From contig NW_003137825.1 of the NCBI RefSeq assembly GCF_000003605.2, positions 637,981 to 660,731 of the forward strand: a stretch of DNA of 22,751 nucleotides, given 5' to 3'. Origin of the DNA: Saccoglossus kowalevskii (taxonomy: Eukaryota > Hemichordata > Enteropneusta > Harrimaniidae). Under the pieces are notes generated by a model. That model was given only the letters and a program-made list of their open reading frames with translations, did no database searches and was not told the origin of the DNA. The translations under genes were made by a program, and so were the position numbers. Below, piece by piece: positions 11,062 to 20,935 of this stretch; position 1 is the stretch's first letter, and each line of letters opens with the position of its first letter.

Positions 11062-11112
11062 AAAACACCCTTAAAGGTGGTAAATCAGATCACCTTTATT
11101 ACATTACTATCA

Positions 11113-13180
11113 TATATAGGGATAAGCCAAACTCATTAACTACCAGATATGGGCAAAGCCAATCCTATTAACTACCAGATATAAGGATAAGCCAATCTCA
11201 TTAACTACCAGATACGGGCTAAGCCAATCTTACTAACAACCAGATATAGTGCTGAGCCAATCGTATTAACTACCAGATATAGGACTAGGCCAATCTTATT
11301 AACTACCAGATATAGGACTAGGCCAATCTTATTAATAACCAGATATGGGCTAAGCCAATCTTATTAATAACCAGCTATAGGGCTAAGCCAATCTTACTAA
11401 CTACCAGATATAGTGCTGAGCCAATCTTATTAAATACCAGATATAGGACTAGGCCAATCTTATTAACTACCAAATATAGGACTAAGCCAATCTTATTAAT
11501 AACCAGCTATAGGGCTAAGCCTATCTTACTAACTACCAGATATAGTGCTGAGCCAATCTTATTAACTACCAGATATAGGACTAGGCCAATCTTATTAACT
11601 ACCAGATATAGGACTAGGCCAATCTTATTAATAACCAGATATGGGCTAAGCCAATCTTATTAACTACCAGATATAGGACTAAGCCAATTTTATTAACTAC
11701 CAGATATGTGCAAGGCAAATCTAATTAATTACCAGATAGTGGCAAAGCCAAGCTTATTAATTACGAGATATGTGCAAGGCCAATCTTATTAATTACCAGA
11801 TATGGGCTAAGCCAATCTTATTAACTACCAGATATAGGCTAGGCCAATCTTATTAATTTCCAGATATAGGACTACGCTAATCGTATTAACTACCAGATAT
11901 AGACTAAGCCAATCTTATTAATTACCAGATATGGGCTAAGCCAATCTTATTAACTACCAGATATAGGACTAGGCTAATCTTGTTAACTACCAGATATAGG
12001 CTAAGCCAATCTTATTAATTACCAGATATGGGCTAAGCCAATCTTATTAATTACCAGATATGGGCTAAGCCAATCTTATTAATTACCAGATATGTGATAG
12101 GCCAATCTCATTAACTACCAGATATAGGACTAAGCTAATCTTATTAACTACCAGATATAGGCTAAGCCAATCTTATTAATTACCAGATATGGGCTAAGCC
12201 AATCTTATTAATTACCAGATATGGGCTAAGCCAATCTTATTAAGTACCAGATATGGGCTAAGCCAATCTTATTAATTACCAGATATGTGCTATGCCAATC
12301 TCATTAACTACCAGATATAGGACTAAGCTAATCTTATTAACTACCAGATATGGGACTAAGCCAATCTTATTAACTACCAGATATAGGGCTAGGCCAATCT
12401 TATTAACTACCAGATATGGGCTAAGCCAATCTTATTAATTACCAGATATGTGATAGGCCAATCTCATTAACTACCAGATATAGGACTAAGCTAATCTTAT
12501 TAACTACCAGATATAGGCTAAGCCAATCTTATTAATTACCAGATATGGGCTAAGCCAATCTTATTAATTACCAGATATGGGCTAAGCCAATCTTATTAAT
12601 TACCAGATATGGGCTAAGCCAATCTTATTAATTACCAGATATGTGCTTGGCCAATCTCATTAACTACCAGATATAGGACTAAGCTAATCTTCTTAACTAC
12701 CAGATATAGGCTAAGCCAATCTTATTAATTACCAGATATGGGCTAAGCCAATCTTATTAACTACCAGATATAAGCTAAGCCAATCTTATTGACTACCAGA
12801 TATAGGACTAAGCCAATCTTATTGACTACCAGATATAGGACTAAGCCAATCTTATTAATTACCAGATATGGGCTAAGCCAATCTTATTAACTACCAGATA
12901 TAGGACTAAGCCAATCTTATTAACTACCAGATATGGGCTAAGCCAATCTTATTAACTACCAGATATGGGCTAAGTCAATCTTATTAACTACCAGCTATAG
13001 GACTAAGCCAATCTTATTAACTACCAGATATGGGACTAAGCCAATCTTATTAACTACCAGATATAGGGCTAGGCCAATCTTATTAACTACCAGATATGGG
13101 CTAAGCCAATCTTATTAACTACCAGATATAGGACTAAGCCAATCTTATTGACTACCAGCTATAGGGCTAGGCCAATCTTA
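11113..13180. repeat. 32/33-bp satellite array, about 63 monomers
   Basis: About 2.07 kb consists of monomers ATAGGACTAAGCCAATCTTA plus TTAACTACCAGAT (33 bp). A 32-bp variant has ATGGGCTAAG at the start and often TTAATTACC. The first and last units are the most diverged. Nearly every monomer keeps GCCAATC or GCTAATC and ACCAGAT. Higher-order structure is visible. In the left part, marker variants recur after 132 bp (four units; for example CCAGCTATAGGGC at 11371 and 11503). In the right part two marker pairs recur after 356 bp (eleven units; TATGTGATAG at 12091 and 12447, TATGTGC at 12284 and 12640). It is related to the 31-bp array at 1-217. A short open frame at the right end is an accident of the repeat. 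Confidence 0.97.
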
Positions 13181-13270
13181 CAAACTAGGCAAAGCAAGCA
13201 TGCTAACTACTTTCACACTACTGTCAACATTCAGCCTGAGTTATTGTATAAAGTTTATTTTAATAATAAT

Positions 13271-13457
13271 ACGAGGTTATTTCGAGGATACCTCAAAGTA
13301 TGCACGAAGACAGTACAGCTGAAATATCGACCAACGTGCAGCGGAGGTTGATGCACAGCATACTGTCTTTAACCTTATTATTACACATCTTTTCCTTCCA
13401 AGGATACACCATGGGAATGTCAAAATCCAAAATGTTTAGAACAGAATCAAAATCAGC
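13271..13457 (+). repeat. Left copy of the 190-bp inverted repeat
   Basis: The left copy begins near GAGGTTATTTCGAGGATACC (13273) and ends near AACAGAATC (13441-13449). It pairs in reverse orientation with 16877-17070. Compared with the right copy it has lost 26 bp from its inner hairpin arm between CCTTATTATTA and the CAGTATGC segment, so the local palindrome is broken here. Confidence 0.85.
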
Positions 13458-13470
13458 GAACTTCTTTGTG

Positions 13471-13624
13471 TGGCAGCCATGTTTGTTTTTATTATTAGAG
13501 GACGCTTACGCATGTAATAATTCCATATTTGGAATTTGCATTCCTAATATGGTAAGATGAAAATACCCTGTAAAATACGGCACATTGTAACTTATGGCGT
13601 TACGATGACAGATGTATAATAATA
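13471..13624 (+). repeat. Dispersed 150-bp repeat, copy 1 (carries a CArG box)
   Basis: This copy begins TGGCAGCCATGTTTGTTTTT and ends GATGTATAATAATA. The same sequence is at 16391-16535 in the same orientation, with small indels and about one mismatch per ten bases. It contains CCATATTTGG at 13523-13532, an exact CC(A/T)6GG CArG box. The two copies are offset by 2920 bp at their left ends. Confidence 0.9.
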
Positions 13625-14007
13625 CTTTTTAACTTACTGTTTTTTGTCTTACTGTTCTAACAGTCTGGTAACCTTTGATTAACTGTGTGGATGCATAGTC
13701 ACTCTACTAAATGAGCTAAGCAGGTGATTTGTGGTTGAGAGCAGCATTCAATTCACTATTACAATGTATATGTAAATGAATCAAATGCAATTTCTACAGG
13801 ACATTGGCCCATTTTCAATCTGTACAAAAAGGTGAATACATATCACACAACTCGTGATGGGGCAGATAAGAGGGAAAACACCTAGAACTCACAAAATTTG
13901 CACTATTTATACTTTGTTTATATTTGGCAACCCTAATGTTAATGGCCATTAACTGTTAACACCATTACTACTTCCTTGGAGCCATCTTTTAACTATCTAT
14001 AATCAGT

Positions 14008-14201
14008 TACTGTAAAGAGGTTAATTATTCACTGGGTTTTAATTTTGCTTATTTCGCTGACTGGAAAATGCGCTAAATTAAAACCCAGTGAATATGTAAA
14101 ATTTAGCATAGAACACATTATCTAAATGATAAAACCGTGAATTTAAAACCCACTGAATATGCCTGAAATGGTAAATCAGTGAAATTAGTCATTTTACAGT
14201 A
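14008..14201. mobile_element. MITE-like element with TA-flanked CTGTAAA ends
   Basis: The left end TACTGTAAA (14008-14016) and the right end TTTTACAGTA (14192-14201) are inverted. TA on both sides is the expected Tc1/mariner-type target duplication. Inside, a motif resembling AAATTAAAACCCAGTGAATA occurs three times: inverted at 14026-14048 and direct at 14072-14095 and 14139-14161. At 194 bp it has no coding capacity. Elements that begin CTGTAAA and carry repeated TTAAAACC-type blocks are a widespread non-autonomous family in marine invertebrates; this assignment is from memory of the pattern. Confidence 0.65.
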
Positions 14202-15349
14202 GTATGGGAAACCATACAACATCTTATGCCACCAGATTATACCCATTATTTGCCTTATCCTAGCCCTGTTAGGCAATAATTATGGCCAGTGCCCTTCATT
14301 GCCAAATATTTGTTTTTACACTCACAACTTTAAAGTTTTTGAAGAATTGTCAAAATATTTGCACTTCCAATCAATCTGCAGACATTTCTGTATTGATTTT
14401 GGATATTATAATGTCTATTTACTATGTCAACAACATGTATGATTACCCTGCACCTTGGTAGGGTTGCAACATTTATCATAATTTTTTTTTCTCACAAAAC
14501 CAGCATAAAATTACTGATTTTGAAACATGTCATGAACTTTTCAGATTTTGTGTCATAACCATGACAACCAACTGCATAATTTTTTTCACTTAAACTGAAC
14601 AAAATCTTGTGATTGAAGACTTTTTCACAACACAAATCAATACAAAACAGCTCAAAAATCACATTTTTCGTGGATGTTTGACCTATTTTTTGTGGGAAAA
14701 AGTAGTTTGGTGAGCAACAGCATAAAATAAAATCACCTAGTAAAACTCAATAAAATCTGAAGAGGTGTTTTAGTTGTTTTACAGGTGAATTCTTTGGCTG
14801 ACATGTCTGCGCACAAGTACATTTTTTATTATTCATAACATTCATCCATGAAAGCAATACACGTAAGCATGTTGCAGCACAATACACATAAAGGCAAAGT
14901 GCAGTTTGGATAAAATATGACAATAAAATATTTTGGGGAAAATGTGGTATGAAAATTATGACGACAACTCTGCTGAAATGATTATGAATTCCAGCTAAGT
15001 ATGTAAACAAAGTGGCACATACAAAAAACAAATGCGCCTACCATGACCTCGACTGCAACCCAGTGATGTCACCAGCGTTATCAGCAGCTTGTGACAATAC
15101 GACTCAAATGATCTTTATAAAACATCACATGTACAATGTGTATAACGATTTGCAAAACACAACTGTAAAACAAAATGTTATAACCAATTCAGGAAAAACA
15201 CAGTAACAGATCGTTTATTTGGTATGAGAGGTTTCTTGATTGGCAGCGGAGATACAGCCTAAGTTAACTATCAACCAAGAACTGATAAAACTTGGTATGT
15301 AGAGGTGAGGAAAAACAGTCATATCTCAGTTTGGTACTGCAACATTTGG

Positions 15350-15450
15350 TACGTGAATTACAGTGCGCGTGTTCCTCACACTATACTCTGAATAGTCTGT
15401 CCAGACGTCTACGTCGTCACATTGAGCTTTCTATATTATCAAGGTAAAGT
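15350..15450 (+). other. CpG-containing patch ending in a strong splice-donor match
   Basis: In CpG-poor surroundings this stretch has several CpGs (GCGCGTG, ACGTCTACGTCGTCAC). It ends in ATCAAG followed by GTAAAGTG at 15443, a strong match to a splice donor on the + strand. This could be an untranslated first exon or promoter of an unknown transcript. No coding frame of note runs into it, so the call is tentative. Confidence 0.2.
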
Positions 15451-16390
15451 GATCTGTTTAATTTATGCATAAGTTCATTCAAATCTGATTAAATTGCTTG
15501 TTGTGTTAACTGGAAAACCCCATCAACTATCATTGCAAGTACAATTACCTGTTGTAATTACTTAGTGAGAACTTATTGTAACACTTTTTAGAAGCAAAAG
15601 AGGTGACAATATGGATTCTGTAACTTATAAAATGATTCGATAAGAGTTTTATAAGGTCTGTTATCTATTAAACACAAATGTAAACAGAAACTTTAATCAA
15701 ATGATAAATAAAACATAATTCAACTTTTAGTAACTTTTCAAATCTTGTTAATAGTTTTATATTTTAGTGGTATCATTTGCTCAAAGCAAGAGTCACTGAG
15801 TGTAGAACACCTTTGAGTTTGTGTTGACATGTCACAAAAGTGAACAAATATAGTTGTATTGACTTATTTTTCAAGAGCTATAGAAATTAAAAATACAGGA
15901 TCACGAGATACTGTTTTTTTATTGGCATATTTGGATTTCCATAGTGTAATTACTTGTTAGCTTGGATACGCATGCTCGTGAATATAGCCATGCAGTTACA
16001 GGAAGACTATTCGCTTTACAATGTTTACAATGCATTTACATACAGATTCTTAAACTTTATGCCATGTTAAATAAATGTTATGATAGTTTCAAAACCAGTA
16101 ATTCACACAATGATAAGAATTGAGAAGTAATTCCAAGTTAGTTTAAAAGTTGTTAAATGTCAGTATCAAAAAATTAAACTGGTTCAAAATTTCTTTAAAG
16201 CAGCGGATAAAATACAGTTGGGATATCATCCAACTGGGATTTTGTCAGTCATCAAAACATCAGCATATGAAATACCAGATCAACCCAAATAATGAAGTTC
16301 TTTTTTTTTTTTTTTTTCTGTGCTACTTTTATTTTGTTTTGTAAAACCTTTTTTTATCTTCTCTGGATACCAGTATTATTCAAACCCTGA

Positions 16391-16535
16391 TGGCAGCCAT
16401 GTTTGTTTTTATTATTAGAAGACGCTTTCGTACGTAATCATTCCATATTTGGAATTTGCATCTTTATTATATAAATACCGCAAAACTACGGCATGCTGTA
16501 ACTTATGGCATTACGGTGACAGATGTATAATAATA
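16391..16535 (+). repeat. Dispersed 150-bp repeat, copy 2 (carries a CArG box)
   Basis: This is the second copy of the repeat at 13471-13624. It has the same left boundary (TGGCAGCCATG) and right boundary (GATGTATAATAATA). The CArG box CCATATTTGG is preserved at 16443-16452, with identical ATT and AAT flanks that make a near-palindrome. Adjacent sequence outside the boundaries does not match, so the boundaries are real insertion or duplication edges. Confidence 0.9.
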
Positions 16536-16876
16536 AATATTAATATTATCTGCATCAGTCAGACTTATCTGCAGAGTATAGGGACAGCTGTATCTGACAT
16601 TAAAGTTGCACTCCTTTTTTATGTATCAAAACACCATGAAAAATTATGAAATTATTTGGCTTGGCAATAAATCCTGAAATCTTGAAGCACTGACACCAGG
16701 CTATACTAGACAGAAACAAATTGTGATGTCTTATACAGTATTAGATATACCGGTAGTATCGCAGTTAAAAAAATTGTCTAAAATCAAAGTTATAGTTTGC
16801 TCTAGTCAGACATCAGAAAGTCTAGTATAAAAGTTAGTACTTTGTGTCTACCGGTAGTATCGTTTTTAGAATGTAC

Positions 16877-17070
16877 TTTAGAATGATTCTGTTCAAACGT
16901 TTTAGATTCCGGCATTCACATGATGTATCCTTGGAAGGAAAAGATGTATAATAATAAGGTTATTACAAGGATACCTCAAAGTATGCACTCAGACAGTACG
17001 CTGCGCGCCGGTCGATACTCATGCTCAACTGTCTTTGTGCATACTCTGAGGTATTCTCTTATTACCTCAT
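16877..17070 (-). repeat. Right copy of the 190-bp inverted repeat, with an internal 42-bp-arm palindrome
   Basis: This is the reverse-orientation partner of 13271-13457. Its outer part, 16953-17070, is itself a long imperfect palindrome. The left arm AAGGTTATTACAAGGATACC...GCACTCAGACAGT pairs with a right arm ending TATTCTCTTATTACCTCAT, leaving a GC-rich loop (CGCTGCGCGCCGGTCG). The arms are about 42 bp long. Confidence 0.85.
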
Positions 17071-18769
17071 AATATCACTGTATTTACCAAAGTCAGATTT
17101 AAAAATATCTAGGGGTTAAGAAAATATATACTAGTACGTATATACAGAGAATATTCTACAGTAATTTTATGATCAATATTTCATTACTGACACATAACCC
17201 ACTATCATGCACCACCTAGGTTTATTAGGATCAATGCCAGTGAATTACCGGTATACAAACTGCCATAAAAGACAGATTCAAAATGAGCTAGAGATAACAG
17301 ACTTAGGGGTTTCCTCTACCATGATACACGTATCGTCTAATAACACTGAATATAGATTTGGCATTAAAAACAATTAAATTTAGTCATCTGAAAATATAGG
17401 AATGAAAATGTTTGATTGTGTTATTTGACAGGTTCCTTCTTTAGAAAATGTGTTTCACATTTACGACACCTTCAAATTCTTTCCTTTCTTTATATCTGAT
17501 GCAACAAGAATATATTAAGTAAATGAAAAAAGTAAGGGTCTCATAAAATACAGTTTGTGTTTTGGAATGGTTTTAACTTAAAATTTGTGCAAGGAGTCAC
17601 TGCAATTTGCAACAATGCCAGACCTAGATATGGTGATCTGTATTTTCTCCGCTTAGCCAAACTGTAAAAACTGCATGTTAAATCTTTGAACTATTATATC
17701 AGACATGTTTTTAATAAAATGGGGCAGTTCAAGCCATATTAAATATTCATTATTGGTGAGAGAGAACTTAAAAATAAAATTTGAATTTTTTAAAAATGAT
17801 ATTTGATTAACAAAATTAGGATTAATATCAATAATATATGTTTTTCACCACATATCATTCAACAAAAATTTGATGTCGATAAATATGCCATTTTGGAAAA
17901 ATTGTACGAGTACCCCAACTTTTCACCTCCTCGAATTACATAATAATTACCTAGCAGTTGTCATTTCACTTTGGTCATTTTTATAGTGAGATTATCAAAG
18001 AGAATAAACTAATTCACAAGTGCTTATCATATGTTCTATGATATATATAATCAGCCAAATAATAGATACGTGGCTACGGAACATCACCATGTAGTCAGCC
18101 ATTTTAACTCAATAAATCAATAGATTACATGTGATGTTTTTACTGTCAAAATGACCACCTCACCAAATAATTGTATTATTGAAACCATTATTGTGCTTAT
18201 CTAACGCACTGGTCTAAGCTAAGACAGGAAAGACGTTGTTTTTGGCCTAAGCTCATACATTACATTTGAGCCTCACAAGCAAAATGCAATGCATATAAAG
18301 CAGAGAAATATCTATAGTCATTCACTTCACAAAATGGCCACCATCTGACCAATATTATTGTGAACTAGACTGATAACTGATTGTGAAGAATTAGTGCATG
18401 TTTGAGAAAATATTTTTAGGCCATATAGCCACTATTTAACAATCGAACATCTCTGGTAAGGTTGTGATTCAAGATCTGGTTCTGAAATGACAGAATTCAC
18501 TGATTTTGGAGCATTTTCAGCACTATAAAAATAGTTGAATGTGAGGCAACTTTATAATTGAATCATGATATAAATGATGTGCATTGTATGTATGTATATG
18601 TGAATTTTGAATGTTATAGGGGTATGTAGGGGTATACTTAAGTGCTGATCACCCCATCCTTGACCAAGTGGTTCTTTCCTGAACACAGTCTGTTATGAGT
18701 CATATGATGCTTTCAGACCAGGTCATGTATAGCACATACCTCTACACATGCTGCCTTGCATGATGGGTG
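17071..18769. other. AT-rich non-coding DNA
   Basis: I find no supportable gene, RNA or tandem repeat. Three loosely similar short blocks containing AAATGGCCACC-like or GCCATTTT sequence occur near 18095, 18145 and 18332. They resemble pieces of the composite repeat at 21467-22335 but are too short to assign. Confidence 0.5.
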
Positions 18770-18960
18770 TTTCCCTCAAAGGCTAGGCCCACTGCCGAAA
18801 CAGTGGATTGGTGTCAGGAAGGGCATCCGGCCAATTATCTCATGCTCCAAAAAACCTTAAATGGCAGTTACAACCAAGCGATTGCCACTAGTTTAAGGTG
18901 AATCCGGCCACCCTCGTCTTCGGGGACCAAACCGGATTTAAAATTCTGGACTACTACTAT
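18770..18960 (+). mobile_element. Probable 3'-end remnant of an RTE-type non-LTR retrotransposon or related SINE
   Basis: The phrase GGTGTCAGGAAGGGCATCCG at 18810-18829 is a recurrent motif near the 3' ends of RTE-clade elements, and SINEs derived from them, in many animals. The surrounding stretch (CCACTGCCGAAACAGTGGAT, ACCCTCGTCTTCGGGGACC) is much richer in G and C than its neighbours, as expected of an inserted element. The tail fades into ACTACTACTATAGTAGT. No reverse-transcriptase coding sequence is present, so this is a 5'-truncated fragment or a SINE. The family assignment is from recognition of the motif, not alignment. Confidence 0.5.
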
Positions 18961-20689
18961 AGTAGTTCAAAGTATGTCAGAGATTTGGCTCTGGAACAAA
19001 ATTTTAGTAAACAATAGGGCATTCAATTGGTCCCTCTGAATCAGAATGTGAAATAATTGCAGGTGTTTCACTTGATTCATTATATATGTGTAAAATTTTA
19101 ATGTTAAAGTTTCGGGCATGTCTGATGTGATGTCTCTCGGAAACAGACCCATTTGTAGGATGCCAAGTGTTTTCGTTGCTAACTTTGCAGCAAACACTAC
19201 GTGGTGTGCAACTATCATTTGCATATGAATAGCATGAACCATCAGATTTACTAATCATTGGACAAAATTTTAAATAGGTCCTTGCCCTTGCATACAAACA
19301 TCTTTGATAACATGGTTATGATAATTTTAATACACTCTACAAACACATGTAATAATAATAATAACATAATGCTTTGTCCTAAAGGTTGTGGTTTATGAAT
19401 TATTTTTACTAGTGATGCAGAGTATCCCAGCACCAAAATGAGTGAACAACAAACAACGTTTTTCAAAATTGCATCGTATTCTCAGCTGATAAGAATGCTG
19501 AAATATAAAAATTGTCTTTTTTTGATGATGCAAAGTCATGCTCAGATAAGACTCAAACCTGTATAAACGTGTCTCTAATCTAATCTGCCTCATTAACAGG
19601 TAACTTTGCTTTACCTGCAAAGTTCTGTGTAGATAAAATTTACACATTATAAAGCAATCATACTAAAACACACTAAATGAGAGCTGTGTAGATAGCTTCT
19701 CCAAATTACAAGAATTCACAGACAAAAAAATCATTGTCAATGACAACGTTCCCGTTTGTAGTTAGATGCATTAGATTTGAGAACATAGATGGAAGAAAGA
19801 AATGTCTAAAAGGGTGAAACAAGTGGCATATACAGGAACTTATTATAACAAAATAGATTAAGTTTAGTGAGAGAAAAGGGGAGGACTTTTGAAAAAAACA
19901 ACAAAATTACTAAGAATGACTGCCAGTTATGCCGGAGAGGTAATACCCAAAAGCAATTATAAATATATAACAAATCAGAAAAATGGTCAAGGTATTCAAA
20001 TCCATGGCAACCATTAGAAATTGTATGTGAAACCGCTGATTCATAAAAGATCACAATTACAATATTTACCATATTTCTTAAGTTATACAGCTAGTAAAAA
20101 TTATGACAGCTAAGAATTTCAAATTGACGAGTTTGATTATTTTTATGATAATTTATGGTAATTATCAAATTTGAATATTCATTTAATGTATTTATCACTT
20201 TTTCCAGGGTACACACACCCTCCATATAAAACAATGTAATATATTCAAAAAAAGTGTTTTGTTTCATAATTCTTATAGAATTATGTTTGTCGTGCTTCTA
20301 TGGTAACAATGCCAATTACAATATTGTGATAAGATACAAATATTTCTATTATTCAGGTTATGCAGTTGTATTTATAAAAATTATACATGGTAAATATCTA
20401 GAACAAAAAGTTTTAGCATATAAAAAAGTTTTTATTTTGCATCCAAGTCCTCCAGATTCCAGAAAAAATGAATGTAATATATTATTAATATTAATGTAAT
20501 ATATAGTAAATCAATAGGTACACATTCAGAAATTTGGTAAACGTTCAAGGGGACAAGTTGTATTTACTGTAAATTAAACAATATTATCACAAAACTGTGG
20601 TGGAATCAGTGGATATAGTGTTTCAGACCAATGCTACATTTTGACCGGGGGTCAGTTTTGATCTACATTTGAGTATCATAAATGTTATT
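18961..20689. other. AT-rich DNA with short open frames, no gene recognised
   Basis: Open frames on the minus strand at 19004-19297 and 18967-19242 overlap in different frames and show no domain I recognise. A cysteine- and histidine-bearing stretch in the first made me look twice, but it does not fit a zinc-finger spacing. A short TAATAATAATAATAA run is at 19350-19364. A block near 19729-19747 resembles 21397-21415. Confidence 0.5.
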
Positions 20690-20935
20690 CTTGGGGCGGA
20701 GCTACGTAACGAAATTTTTTTACATTGCTAAGACGCACACCACTGTACCATGCATTTCTATGGGCTCTATACGAGCTGCTGTAGAATGCCGTTTGAAAAG
20801 CCGATAAAAACAGCTAAAGTCAAGGAAACAGCACAAACTCAATTTTGAAGTACCGGCAATCTGGAACAACCAAATTTAGATATGTTGCACACGCAGGGGT
20901 AATCGTGTTGCACACGCAGGGGTAATCGTGTTACT
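20690..20935. repeat. GC-balanced island with a perfect 23-bp tandem duplication
   Basis: From GGGGCGGAGCTACGTAACG to the duplication, CpGs are much more frequent than in the flanks. The 23 bases at 20883-20905 (containing GCACACGCAGGGGTAATCG) are repeated exactly at 20906-20928. The island has no open frame of note. It could be an interspersed-repeat fragment or a promoter-like CpG patch. I favour a repeat because of its sharp edges. Confidence 0.4.

Larger units (their letters stand above)
13625..16390. other. Interior of the inverted-repeat-bounded segment, no gene recognised
   Basis: Apart from the element at 14008-14201 and the CpG-containing patch at 15350-15450, I see only AT-rich DNA with short chance open frames (the longest 95 codons near 14747-15031, minus strand). 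There is no transposase or reverse-transcriptase motif. A run of 17 T is at 16301-16317. Confidence 0.6.
13271..17070. mobile_element. 3.8-kb segment bounded by roughly 190-bp inverted repeats (candidate non-autonomous transposon)
   Basis: The sequence at 13271-13457 reappears inverted at 16877-17070. Shared blocks in order include GAGGATACCTCAAAGTATGC at the outer end, a central ATCGACC segment, CCTTATTATTA, then CTTTTCCTTCCAAGGATAC, and AACAGAATCA at the inner end. The left copy lacks 26 bp that the right copy has, so the ends differ in length. The interior holds a 150-bp direct repeat pair and a separate TA-flanked element but no transposase. It may be one large element with long terminal inverted repeats or two independent insertions of a 190-bp foldback repeat in opposite orientation. 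Flanks are A/T-rich (AATAATAC, ATAATATC) and give no convincing target-site duplication. Confidence 0.5.

Noticed and set aside
13148-13560. Two short + strand frames at the end of the satellite
   Set aside because: They consist of satellite, the 190-bp inverted repeat and the 150-bp dispersed repeat; no protein similarity is apparent.
16301-16317. Run of 17 T as a retroelement poly(A) tail on the minus strand
   Set aside because: There is no adjoining element sequence or target-site duplication; A/T runs are common throughout the window.
18967-19466. Overlapping minus-strand frames with several Cys and His residues
   Set aside because: Spacing does not match a zinc finger or another known domain; the frames overlap each other and are of chance length.
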